Shown: one piece after another, positions 34,190 to 42,713 of the stretch
Layout of the letters: each line of letters opens with the position of its first letter
Position numbering within the stretch: the stretch's first letter is position 1
Source: Spirochaeta cellobiosiphila DSM 17781
GTDB taxonomy: Bacteria; Spirochaetota; Spirochaetia; DSM-17781
Direction: 5' to 3'
DNA length: 64,000 nucleotides
Assembly (NCBI RefSeq): GCF_000426705.1
Contig: NZ_KE384555.1
Location: 442,117 to 506,116, forward strand
Made by a program: the position numbers and the translations under genes
The notes under the pieces: generated by a model
The model's database searches: none
Seen by the model: only the letters and a program-made list of their open reading frames with translations
What the model was told of the DNA's origin: nothing

Positions 34190-35206
34190 TCACTTTTGGT
34201 TCAATTCATTCTTGTGTTTGACAGCGATATAATCATCGAAACTTTGTAGTGCTTTAGAAGGAGTGGCTTTAGCATGACGCTCAGGATCCATAGATCTTAG
34301 GATTTCCTCAGATTTATGTTCTTTGTTCTGACGGAACAAAGAGGGGGTGATATGGCAGAATTTACTAAAGACACGATTGAATTGACTAAAAGAGGAGAAT
34401 CCACATTCTTCACATATATCTTTGATTTTCTTATTAGTATACAGAAGCAATTGTTGTGCATTGCGTATTCGTATTTGTTGTAGATATGATACAAAATTAG
34501 ATCCTGTTACTCTCTTGAATTGGTGAGATAAGTAATAAGGACTAACGTAGAAACGCTCTGCAATAGCCTGAAGTGATATCTCCTCTGGATAATGAACATG
34601 AAGATAGCTGGTTACTTCATATACTTTTTGAGTTATAGTATCTGTGATTTCCTTTTTGGCGTAGCAATTCTCTTTGCGATTATCCAGGATTGTCCATAGT
34701 ATTTCTATGAACTTACAATGAATCATCAGATCCCGACAGGTATGACGGTCGACGCCTAACATATATATCTCGTTGAATAGGTTAATAATTTTGGCTCTCA
34801 CCTCGCCTTTAAAACGAAAAATAGGAATAGGTTCTTCAAAGATGGAGAGTAGTTGTTTTATAGATTTCTCCATACCCGGTAGATTATCTGGTATGCGGAA
34901 ATCAACCACCAGCCGGGCCTTGGGGCTTTCCCCTTTAGGATATTTTGTCATGTGCAGATAAGCTGGTTTAAGAAGAACTATGTCATATCGCTGGAGATTA
35001 AAGTAATCCCCTTCAATGATATGGGACGATTGATCATCCAGTAAAAAATATAGCTCATAAAAATCATGAAAATGCTGAAACTCCATGTTGATGGAATCAG
35101 TCCGCACTCCATAATCAAACATGTAAAAAAGAGGGTCACGGTCATCATTAACCTTAACAAAGAATCCATTCTTAAAATATACTGAGTTATCTGTTCCATC
35201 CATCAT
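34190..35206 (-). CDS. AraC-family transcriptional regulator of the glycan operon
   Basis: The protein of about 338 residues has an N-terminal cupin-like ligand domain (FYELYFLLDDQSSHIIEGDYF) and a C-terminal AraC domain with two helix-turn-helix units: ISLQAIAERFYVSPYYLSHQFKRVTGSNF, and then IKDICEECGFSSFSQFNRVFSKFCHITPS (key parts AIAERFYVSPYYL and CGFSSFSQFNRVF). I choose the ATG at 35206, which has AAGGA upstream; the longer frame from 35257 would begin inside a hairpin. It is the last gene of the minus-strand glycan operon and most likely senses its sugar. Confidence 0.9.
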   Translation of the reverse strand: MMDGTDNSVYFKNGFFVKVNDDRDPLFYMFDYGVRTDSINMEFQHFHDFYELYFLLDDQSSHIIEGDYFNLQRYDIVLLKPAYLHMTKYPKGESPKARLVVDFRIPDNLPGMEKSIKQLLSIFEEPIPIFRFKGEVRAKIINLFNEIYMLGVDRHTCRDLMIHCKFIEILWTILDNRKENCYAKKEITDTITQKVYEVTSYLHVHYPEEISLQAIAERFYVSPYYLSHQFKRVTGSNFVSYLQQIRIRNAQQLLLYTNKKIKDICEECGFSSFSQFNRVFSKFCHITPSLFRQNKEHKSEEILRSMDPERHAKATPSKALQSFDDYIAVKHKNELNQK

Positions 35207-35256
35207 GATATTATATCCTTGAGGCTTTTCCAGAAGCAAGGGAAAACAAAGAAACA

Positions 35257-35279
35257 TACCCCCTTGGTAAAAGGGGGTA
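35257..35279 (-). promoter_or_regulatory. Hairpin between the GH105 and araC genes
   Basis: TACCCCCTT (35257-35265) and AAGGGGGTA (35271-35279) make a 9-bp stem with a 5-base loop. There is no T run, so partial termination or mRNA processing ahead of the AraC gene is more likely than full termination. Confidence 0.65.
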
Positions 35280-35288
35280 AAAGTCTTT

Positions 35289-36374
35289 TTATTTTATATC
35301 TTTGTTGGCTTCCAATAAAATTAGCATGGCCGCTGCTTGTCCATAGGGCATGGGTCGGATAGGTATATCCTTATAGAAGTTCTTAGATTCTCTTCCCATG
35401 GGAGTTCCATAAGATACTTGTTGGACAACTCCCTTATCATCAATATAGCCAAGTACAGCTTCCACTGCCTTATTAGCCATAGGAAGATACTCATCGCTTA
35501 CTAGACCATCATGAATAGCCTTCAAGATTCCATATCCGAATCCGGCAGTAGCACTTGTTTCGACATAGGAAGTAGGGTCATCAAGTAAGGTATGCCACAT
35601 TCCTGAATCAGCCTGTAAAGCCGCTAAAGCTTTAATCTGTCTTTCCAGGACAACCTTTAAATAATGGTGAACACCCTTATCTAAATCCATCATCTCCATA
35701 AATAGAGGGAAGGCTATGGTAATCCAGCAATTTCCTCTAGCCCAGAAGGCCTCGGCAAAGTTATGATTACCTTCAAAAGTCCATCCATGATACCACAAGC
35801 CTGTTTTCTTATCACACAAATACTCTGTATGAAGTAAGAATTGATAAACAGCTTCATCAATATAATCTTGACGGCCTATGATACGTCCAATATTGGCTAC
35901 AGCTAGAACAGTCATCATTAGAGTGTCATCCCAGAGTTCACCGACGTTTTCATCATCACTGGTTCTGTGTTGGAATCCCCTTTCTTTTGTTCTATCGAGA
36001 CCGTTACAGGCCCATTCCGCCCACTCTTTACAAACATCAAGGTAAGCTTTATTACCTGTATGCTCTGCTAAGTAACTGAGGGCCAATATAGGAGCCATGG
36101 TGTTTATATTTTTGCCAGGTAAACCCTGGGCCAATCGTTCATCATAATATTGGATAAGCATATCCAAATAACGTTGCTCTTTTGTCTGATCAAATAACTT
36201 CCAGAGACCAAAGAGACCAACACCATGAGGCCATTCCCAAAATTGGTAACGTTTCAGTTCTTCTTCATCAGAGCCTTCTAAATTTCTATTCTCAAAGTCC
36301 GGATCATCTGATGCGTATAGCACAGGAAGAAATCCTTCAACTAATATATTTAATTTTTCTACAATTGTGCTCAT
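35289..36374 (-). CDS. GH105 unsaturated uronyl hydrolase (YteR/YesR-like)
   Basis: This 361-residue cytoplasmic enzyme should remove 4,5-unsaturated uronic acid from the non-reducing end of oligosaccharides made by polysaccharide lyases. It has the alpha/alpha-toroid plan with WEWPHGVGLFGLWKL, GFQHRTSDDENVGELWDDTLMM (the second Asp of LWDDTLMM corresponds to the catalytic Asp) and AEAFWARGNCWITIAF. No signal peptide is present. It lies 8 bases after the alpha-mannosidase gene, so the two probably act in sequence on an imported oligosaccharide. The sugar could be unsaturated galacturonate or glucuronate; the family includes both. Confidence 0.9.
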   Translation of the reverse strand: MSTIVEKLNILVEGFLPVLYASDDPDFENRNLEGSDEEELKRYQFWEWPHGVGLFGLWKLFDQTKEQRYLDMLIQYYDERLAQGLPGKNINTMAPILALSYLAEHTGNKAYLDVCKEWAEWACNGLDRTKERGFQHRTSDDENVGELWDDTLMMTVLAVANIGRIIGRQDYIDEAVYQFLLHTEYLCDKKTGLWYHGWTFEGNHNFAEAFWARGNCWITIAFPLFMEMMDLDKGVHHYLKVVLERQIKALAALQADSGMWHTLLDDPTSYVETSATAGFGYGILKAIHDGLVSDEYLPMANKAVEAVLGYIDDKGVVQQVSYGTPMGRESKNFYKDIPIRPMPYGQAAAMLILLEANKDIK

Positions 36375-36382
36375 TTGTTCTC

Positions 36383-39300
36383 CTAGGTTCTACTTATCCC
36401 ATTACAAAGTATTTCGATCGTTGTTATCTGTCTTGCTTTAAGAGGTAGCTGTACCCGGTTATTGGAGACTTCCAACTGACGTATTCGTTCTTCCAACAGG
36501 TTACATTCCCAAGCTTCCAGGATTTCATAGTCACTATTTACAGTAGCAGGCCCTCTTTTTCCGTCTGTTTCAATAAGACGAAGTATGAGAGAATCCCGTT
36601 TTTCCGCTTTTTTGAGGGTCTCACAGGTAACATTACTTTCTTGAAGAGAGAAAGATTCTAAAGAAGAAGGTAAGGAAGCCTTTTTCTGTTCATTAGTAAG
36701 TACCATAGGCTTATGATGGAGTGCATACCCAGCATCAACAACTTGACCTTCCTGATAACGCCCAGTATGGGGTAATAAGGAATAAGATAATTTTTGTCTA
36801 CCACGATCAGCTTTAGGATAAGGATAAGTAGGCGATCGTAATAAGCTTATAGAGAGCAGTCCCTCTTTAGCAGAATAACCGTAGGAATGAGGAGACATTA
36901 ATGCCACTCCATATCCTTCTTCGCTCAAATCAACCCAGGCATGGGCTGGAACTTCAAAGGCTGCTTCATCCCAACTTGTGTTATTGTGTGTTGTTCGTTC
37001 ACAGACTCCATAAGCTATTTGATAACTTGCCCTGGGAGCAAGAATCTCTGTAGGGAACAGACTTCTTAAAATTAAGTGATCTTCATGCCAATCAATATCA
37101 ACATTAAAATCAATCTGTCTTTTATGAGCATAACAGGTGATTGTTTGATGATATGTGGATTTAAGATGAGTCCTTTCTATCTCCAAAGTGATAAATAAAG
37201 GATTGCAAACACGTACATTTATAGTTCCAGGGTTATCAATAGCCCAATTCTGTTCCTTTCCCTGTATACCAAGATTCCAGGCATCATAATCCTCAGGATA
37301 ATCAGCAAAGAGTTGCAAAGTATTGGCTTTGGCCCCTTGGGGAACGATTTCTCTTCCTTCAGACTTATCTAAGAGACTCGTTATAGTAAAATCATTTTGA
37401 AGTTCTATCTCATAATAAGGAGTAGAAAGGTGACCGTTTTTATATTCGAAAGGAATATCAAACTCTTTTGTTTCCTTTACCAGTTCATAGCTGTCCCAAC
37501 CTTTAGAAGGTAGTTCTGTGGCTAGGAAATGAAGCTGTGATCCATCATGCCAGCTAACAGGATATTGATCATTACCCTTTCGGATACTATATCCGGGTTC
37601 TGCTGGAACCGTAACAATAGCATCACGCTTGGCACTTACGGGATTGAGGACAACAAATTCCTCTTCTTTGGTCGCTATGTGCTTCGCCAAAGCATCTTTT
37701 GCTTTCTGACCTAAGGCTTTTAATGCTTCAAGAGCTCCTTCCATCTGCCGATGAGACTCTTCATAGACAGCTTGAATTGAGCTTCCAGGAAGAATGTCAT
37801 GGAATTGATTGAGGAGTATGGTTTTCCAGATTTGTTCCAACTCTTGATGGGGGTACTTTTCTCCCTGAAGCCATGCTAAGGAGCATAGTGCTTCTGTTTC
37901 CATCGCCGTGTTTTCACAAAGTCTGTTCAATTGTTTTGTCTTGGTTATACTTGTATATGTTCCTCTATGGTACTCAAGATATAACTCCCCAACCCATGTG
38001 GCTGGTTTAGTCATGTCCTTTTCAATGGTTTCTAAGAAATCAAGAACAGTCGTTTGCTTTGTACGAGGAACACCGGGATATCCTTGACTCAATCGACGTT
38101 GACGTTCAAGCATTCCAGCAGTAGGACCACCGCCCCCATCGCCATAACCATAGAGATGTAACGTATTCGTTGTTTGATCCTTATCCTGGAATCGTTGCCA
38201 GGTTCCGAGAATCTGTTTTGGATTTAGTAATCCGTTATAAGTAGTTTCATTGCTTTTTTTTCTGGGGTAGTTAGAAGGAGGCTCATAATCCTTGCTAGTT
38301 ACCATAAAAGCCAGGACTTCAGAACCATCGAGACCTTTCCATTTAAACAAATCATGGGGGATTCGATTGGATCTATTCCAACCTAATTTTGTTGTTACAA
38401 AATATTTGATACCACAGCCTGCGATGATTTGTGGAAGAGTTGCTGGGAATCCAAAGCAGTCAGGTAGCCATAAGATTTTACTATCCACACCTACTTGATC
38501 TTTTAGCCAGGATTTTCCCCATAGGAATTGTCGGACGAGAGATTCTCCACTAGTAAGGATGGTGTCACTCTCAATCCACATTCCTCCTTCAATCTCCCAA
38601 CGACCTTCTTTTACACGAGCCATTATCTGTTCAAAAAGAGCTGGTTGATCATGACGTAGCCATTCCAGCATTTGAGGCTGGCTGGAACTGAAAATGTACT
38701 CAGGATATCGGTCCATAAGATTAAGTACAGTGGCATAGCTACGAACAGCTTTTTCTCTAGTCTGATCTAATGTCCAGAGCCAAGCCATATCTATATGGGA
38801 ATGTCCGACAACATTAACTGTTAAATCCGATTCATTTCCTAACAGAGACTTGAGAATATCATGGGCAATACTGAGGGATTGATAAAAATCTGAACTATCT
38901 AAATCTCTTAAATCCAGAGCCTGGACAGCCTGAGCACAAGCTAAGCTTACCTTCCTATAAGCAGGTTGGTCTTCTTCTAATAGTTTGGCCGTTTCCCAGG
39001 CAAGTTTTAAATCGATACAGAATTGTTCCAGTTGCTCTTTGTGTTTATATAATTCTATAGATAGAAATACGTCTGGTCTCTCTGTTGATGCATAGGTATA
39101 CAAACTCAATTGAGTTGTTTTCTTATCTGAGGGAAAGTTGAATACCCTATGACTTACATCAAGTCCGCAATGAATCTTTTCATCGAGATAAACAAGAAAT
39201 TGGGGATTGCTATAATTCCATATATCAGTAGCCCCAGTTCCAATAGAACAACGTAATTCTTTACCAATAGCTTCTTGGGGAAGTTCTACCTGAGTGGTAA

Positions 39301-39502
39301 AGATCCAATGTTTGTCCTCCCCTCCAAAGGCCTGTTTTAAATCATAGTCAACCCAATCACTGTCCTCTTGAACCTTGTTCCAATCGTGATAGGAACAAGG
39401 CTTCATTTTAACAGGACCAACGGGATATGTTTCATTTCGACAAGCTTTCTGAAGAACTTTTAGCGGATATGATAATAGATTCTGTAAAGCTTCTTTATGC
39501 AT
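36383..39502 (-). CDS. GH38 alpha-mannosidase
   Basis: The protein of about 1039 residues is a retaining alpha-mannosidase. An N-terminal beta-sandwich is followed by the catalytic barrel with GHSHIDMAWLW (zinc ligands His and Asp), WEIEGGMWIESDTILTSGESLVRQ and ILWLPDCFGFPATLPQI, where Asp of LPDCFGF is the nucleophile. The C-terminal half is the usual beta-rich region. I start it at 39502, which has AAAGGTGAAT upstream; the longer frame from 39625 would overlap the permease gene by 115 bases. No signal peptide is present, so it works in the cytoplasm. It belongs to the same operon as the GH105 enzyme and the importer. Confidence 0.93.
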   Translation of the reverse strand: MHKEALQNLLSYPLKVLQKACRNETYPVGPVKMKPCSYHDWNKVQEDSDWVDYDLKQAFGGEDKHWIFTTQVELPQEAIGKELRCSIGTGATDIWNYSNPQFLVYLDEKIHCGLDVSHRVFNFPSDKKTTQLSLYTYASTERPDVFLSIELYKHKEQLEQFCIDLKLAWETAKLLEEDQPAYRKVSLACAQAVQALDLRDLDSSDFYQSLSIAHDILKSLLGNESDLTVNVVGHSHIDMAWLWTLDQTREKAVRSYATVLNLMDRYPEYIFSSSQPQMLEWLRHDQPALFEQIMARVKEGRWEIEGGMWIESDTILTSGESLVRQFLWGKSWLKDQVGVDSKILWLPDCFGFPATLPQIIAGCGIKYFVTTKLGWNRSNRIPHDLFKWKGLDGSEVLAFMVTSKDYEPPSNYPRKKSNETTYNGLLNPKQILGTWQRFQDKDQTTNTLHLYGYGDGGGGPTAGMLERQRRLSQGYPGVPRTKQTTVLDFLETIEKDMTKPATWVGELYLEYHRGTYTSITKTKQLNRLCENTAMETEALCSLAWLQGEKYPHQELEQIWKTILLNQFHDILPGSSIQAVYEESHRQMEGALEALKALGQKAKDALAKHIATKEEEFVVLNPVSAKRDAIVTVPAEPGYSIRKGNDQYPVSWHDGSQLHFLATELPSKGWDSYELVKETKEFDIPFEYKNGHLSTPYYEIELQNDFTITSLLDKSEGREIVPQGAKANTLQLFADYPEDYDAWNLGIQGKEQNWAIDNPGTINVRVCNPLFITLEIERTHLKSTYHQTITCYAHKRQIDFNVDIDWHEDHLILRSLFPTEILAPRASYQIAYGVCERTTHNNTSWDEAAFEVPAHAWVDLSEEGYGVALMSPHSYGYSAKEGLLSISLLRSPTYPYPKADRGRQKLSYSLLPHTGRYQEGQVVDAGYALHHKPMVLTNEQKKASLPSSLESFSLQESNVTCETLKKAEKRDSLILRLIETDGKRGPATVNSDYEILEAWECNLLEERIRQLEVSNNRVQLPLKARQITTIEILCNGISRT

Positions 39503-39510
39503 ATTCACCT

Positions 39511-40347
39511 TTATCCTTTTACACCTGTCGAAGAAAGTCCACCAATGATAAATCTTTGTAAGAAAATAAATAATACAATAATAGGTAAGATAGACATTAC
39601 AGAAGCCGCTAAAATACTGCTCCAATCAACACCCATGTTACCAATGTAATTCTTGATAGCAATTTGGATGGTATAATTCTTTTGTTCACTTAAGACTAAT
39701 AAGGGAAGAATATAGTCATTCCAACGCCACATAAAGCTGAAAATAGTCAAGGTAACAGCGCTTGAAGTACCTAAAGGCAGCATAACTCTAAAAAAGCTTT
39801 GGAACTCAGAACTACCATCAATACGTGCCGCCTCTACCAGAGAAATAGGAACTGACATATATTGCTGTCTGAACATAAAAATACCTGTAGTCGTTGTCAC
39901 AACCGGAAGAATAACTCCCCAAATGTTGTTATAAAGACCTATAAAGCTAATAACAGATACCTGGGGTACTGTTAATGTCTCACCAGGAATAAGTGTTCCT
40001 AAAAGGAATATTCCAAATATATAGTTTGTGTACTTGATTTCATGTCTATAAATCGCAAGAGCATATCCACACATAGCACTAATGGCTAATGTAATTAAAG
40101 TACCAACAACAGCCAGGAATAAACTGTTAGCCATGTAGATAAAAAAATCTTCCTGTAAAACGTTTTGATAATGTTCTACCGTAAACTTTGAAGGAAACAA
40201 AGAGAGAGGGTAAGAAAAAAGTTCTCCAGATTGCTTAAAAGAACTAAAAAATAACCAAACAATTGGAAAAATAAAGGCCAATGCAACCAATACAGTTATA
40301 AGGGAAGGAATAACCTTATCTTTGGACAATTTGACTTGTTGGATCAT
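39511..40347 (-). CDS. ABC transporter permease, MalG type (glycan operon)
   Basis: This 278-residue CUT1 permease has six hydrophobic segments and the EAA loop VEAARIDGSSEFQSFFRVMLPLG (key part EAARIDGSS). It overlaps the stop of the partner permease by four bases and is followed 8 bases later by the alpha-mannosidase gene. With the MalF-type permease and the binding lipoprotein it forms an oligosaccharide importer. There is no dedicated ATPase gene. Confidence 0.94.
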   Translation of the reverse strand: MIQQVKLSKDKVIPSLITVLVALAFIFPIVWLFFSSFKQSGELFSYPLSLFPSKFTVEHYQNVLQEDFFIYMANSLFLAVVGTLITLAISAMCGYALAIYRHEIKYTNYIFGIFLLGTLIPGETLTVPQVSVISFIGLYNNIWGVILPVVTTTTGIFMFRQQYMSVPISLVEAARIDGSSEFQSFFRVMLPLGTSSAVTLTIFSFMWRWNDYILPLLVLSEQKNYTIQIAIKNYIGNMGVDWSSILAASVMSILPIIVLFIFLQRFIIGGLSSTGVKG

Positions 40348-41222
40348 TGTTCGCCTCCTTTACTTACTTTGAATTGGACGAAAGCTACAAAACCAAAGAT
40401 TATCATAGCCACCAAACTGGTTGCTGAAGCATAACCATATTGCATTTGACTAAATCCTTTATCAAAAATAAATTGGATTATATAAGTAGTTTTAAGTCCT
40501 GGTCCCCCTTGAGTTATCCCTTGAACAAGAGCGAATTCTTTTAACAAATTGACTGTTGCTAACAAGGTAACAAGGAAGGTTGTAGGAGCTAACATAGGTA
40601 CCGTTATTTTTAGGAATGTTCTAACACCGCGACTTCCATCTATGGCAGCGGCTTCATAGACATCCTTGGGAATATTATTAAGCCCACCAATAAAAATAAC
40701 CATAAAGAAACCAGTTGATGCCCAGTTTGAAGCGAAACTAATAACAAAAGTAGCTAGATAGGAATTAAGAGCCCATTCCATGGGGGTTATTCCCATTACA
40801 CTTAGTAGAAAGTTAACTAGTCCATATTCAGTACTAAACATCCAGTTGATAGTGATACCAACAACCAGAGCACTCAATAGAGAAGGAACAAATGCTAATG
40901 TTCTAGCAAATCCCTTACCTAGAACTTTTTTGCTAGTAACCAAATAAGCCACTAATAGGGGTACGATTACCTTAAAAGGAAGACTAAACAATGTGTAAAA
41001 AAAGGTCCTTGTTAGGGCACTGTAAAATTTGTTGTCTACTAATAACTCCTTAAAATTTCGTAGACCAATAAAGTTCATGGTTTTCCAGCCATCATAATCT
41101 GTGAAGGCAAAGCCTACACTTAGGAACAAGGGGATGATGAAAAATATACCAAAGAGCAATAAACAAGGAGTTATAAAGAGCCAGAATGCACGCACATGTC
41201 TAGCATTTTTTTTCGTTTTCAT
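40344..41222 (-). CDS. ABC transporter permease, MalF type (glycan operon)
   Basis: The 292-residue inner-membrane protein has an N-terminal FWLFITPCLLLFGIFFIIP segment, six helices and the EAA loop KDVYEAAAIDGSRGVRTFLKITVP (key part YEAAAIDGS). It is the first permease after the binding-protein gene, from which it is separated by 64 bases that hold a GC-rich hairpin. It pairs with the MalG-type subunit encoded next. Confidence 0.94.
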   Translation of the reverse strand: MKTKKNARHVRAFWLFITPCLLLFGIFFIIPLFLSVGFAFTDYDGWKTMNFIGLRNFKELLVDNKFYSALTRTFFYTLFSLPFKVIVPLLVAYLVTSKKVLGKGFARTLAFVPSLLSALVVGITINWMFSTEYGLVNFLLSVMGITPMEWALNSYLATFVISFASNWASTGFFMVIFIGGLNNIPKDVYEAAAIDGSRGVRTFLKITVPMLAPTTFLVTLLATVNLLKEFALVQGITQGGPGLKTTYIIQFIFDKGFSQMQYGYASATSLVAMIIFGFVAFVQFKVSKGGEQ

Positions 41223-41256
41223 AGGTCAGAGAACCTCTTTATAGGGATTGAAGGAT

Positions 41257-41278
41257 CGGATCGCCAAAAGGCGACCCG
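41257..41278 (-). promoter_or_regulatory. Intercistronic hairpin after the sugar-binding lipoprotein gene
   Basis: CGG-TCGCC and GGCGA-CCG pair around a TTTT loop (one A-C mismatch) just after the binding-protein stop. Its position matches the hairpin after the other binding-protein gene at 23624-23647, and it should favour high binding-protein to permease ratios. Confidence 0.75.
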
Positions 41279-41286
41279 AATATTAA

Positions 41287-42567
41287 TTAATATTCTAAAG
41301 CCCATCCGGACTTTTTGGATAATAGAAGAGCAAAACCATCAAGTGCAGCTTTAGGAGTAATATCACCATTTACGGCTTGCTTTAATGCATCACGATATTC
41401 GTTGTCATAGTAGTTTCTCCACATGGAGCTCTCATCAACAACAAAAGCATTGGGAAGTTTAGGAACCTCAGACTGTAAGACTCTATAGTCTTCTTTCACC
41501 TTAGGATCTTCTGGGGAATAAGTTATTCCAACCATAGAAGAAAGTCCCTTATCTGTATTCAAGTACTCTTGGAAATTGTCTTCGCTGTAGAACCATTTAA
41601 GGAATTCTATACCCAATTCTGCATTCTCTGCATTAGTTGGAACAGCTAAACCACTACCACCAAGAATTGAACTACCACCGTTAGGACCAACTGGTGAAGG
41701 CATTACGCCCCAATTCATGTCTTTGATCTGTGTATAGAAAGTGTTGTAGTTCCAGCTTCCTGAGAAGTAAACACCCACGTTTCCATTCTTAAAATAGTCA
41801 GCAGGATTATCATTAGTACCACCAGCCCAAATAGCTTTTGGCATAAATTCATTATTCCATTCAACAAACTCAGCAAGAGTATTGATGTTTTCAGGACTAT
41901 TTACTGTTACAGAAAATTTAGCTCCATTTTTTTCAACTAGAGATCCACCGTTTACATACATTAGGTTATCATAACGAGCTCTAGAGGCATCCATAGCCAT
42001 TCCGTATTTAACTCCACCTTTTTCCTGAAGTAATTTAGCATTTTTTGCTAAGTCTTCAAGAGTCCAGGGATTGTCTACTGTTGGAACAGCAATACCAGCT
42101 TTCTCGAAAGCATCAGCATTGTAATAAACGTTAGTAATTGTGAATTGTTGTGGTAGAGCATATATATCATCGGAATCCCAGATTTGGTTAATCATATCGA
42201 TCGCACTTTGTTCGAATAATGCTCTATCGAAGTATTCACTTAAATCTAGGAACTCATCAGGATACAACATTGACAAACGTGTTGTGGCAATCACATCAGG
42301 TAAGTCATTGTTTTTAGCCATCAATGGGAATTTAGTTAACTGATCATCATAAGGGATAACCATAATATTAACTGTATTACCAGTTGCTTCAGCCCATCTA
42401 TTGAGGGCCTCAGACAAAGCATCGCCGGTACTAGGTTCTTCACTTAACATAACTTTAAGTTCTTTTGGCCCAGTACTACCAGAAGTTTCTTTACTACAGC
42501 TTACCATCCCTAAAAGCAATACAGCAGAGATGCTTGAGAGCAGGAGAGCTGAGAAAAACTTTTTCAT
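41287..42567 (-). CDS. Sugar-binding lipoprotein of the glycan ABC importer
   Basis: The 426-residue protein has a lipoprotein signal peptide with LGMVSC (Cys24). The mature part is a CUT1-type binding protein: LKVMLSEEPSTGDALSEALNRWAEATG, ALPQQFTITNVYYNADAFEKAGI, then FKNGNVGVYFSGSWN and LGGSGLAVPTNAENAELGIEFLKWF near the hinge. It should capture an oligosaccharide outside the inner membrane. A hairpin precedes the ribosome site (GGAGGT) and another follows the stop, suggesting that this message segment is protected. It lies between the 839-residue enzyme gene and the permeases. Confidence 0.93.
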   Translation of the reverse strand: MKKFFSALLLSSISAVLLLGMVSCSKETSGSTGPKELKVMLSEEPSTGDALSEALNRWAEATGNTVNIMVIPYDDQLTKFPLMAKNNDLPDVIATTRLSMLYPDEFLDLSEYFDRALFEQSAIDMINQIWDSDDIYALPQQFTITNVYYNADAFEKAGIAVPTVDNPWTLEDLAKNAKLLQEKGGVKYGMAMDASRARYDNLMYVNGGSLVEKNGAKFSVTVNSPENINTLAEFVEWNNEFMPKAIWAGGTNDNPADYFKNGNVGVYFSGSWNYNTFYTQIKDMNWGVMPSPVGPNGGSSILGGSGLAVPTNAENAELGIEFLKWFYSEDNFQEYLNTDKGLSSMVGITYSPEDPKVKEDYRVLQSEVPKLPNAFVVDESSMWRNYYDNEYRDALKQAVNGDITPKAALDGFALLLSKKSGWALEY

Positions 42568-42589
42568 AAAATACCTCCGTTAATTTGTT

Positions 42590-42622
42590 GGGATCTTTCT
42601 CTATTTAGAGAGAAAAAATCCC
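42590..42622 (-). promoter_or_regulatory. Leader hairpin before the sugar-binding lipoprotein gene
   Basis: GGGAT (42590-42594) pairs with ATCCC (42618-42622), and the interior CTCT/AGAG arms extend the stem. It ends about 10 bases before the Shine-Dalgarno sequence in the 146-base gap after the 839-residue gene. It may protect the processed downstream message. Confidence 0.55.
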
Positions 42623-42713
42623 CTATATAAATTTAGTATAAAGGGTCGATTCCCCTTCAAATCTACAATTAAATTGCCAAGAAAACATCTATTTACTCGC
42701 ATTTATTGCTTTT

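Noticed and set aside
36383..39625. Longer alpha-mannosidase start at 39625
   Set aside because: The added 41 residues overlap the permease gene, look random and lack a ribosome site; 39502 has AAAGGTG upstream.
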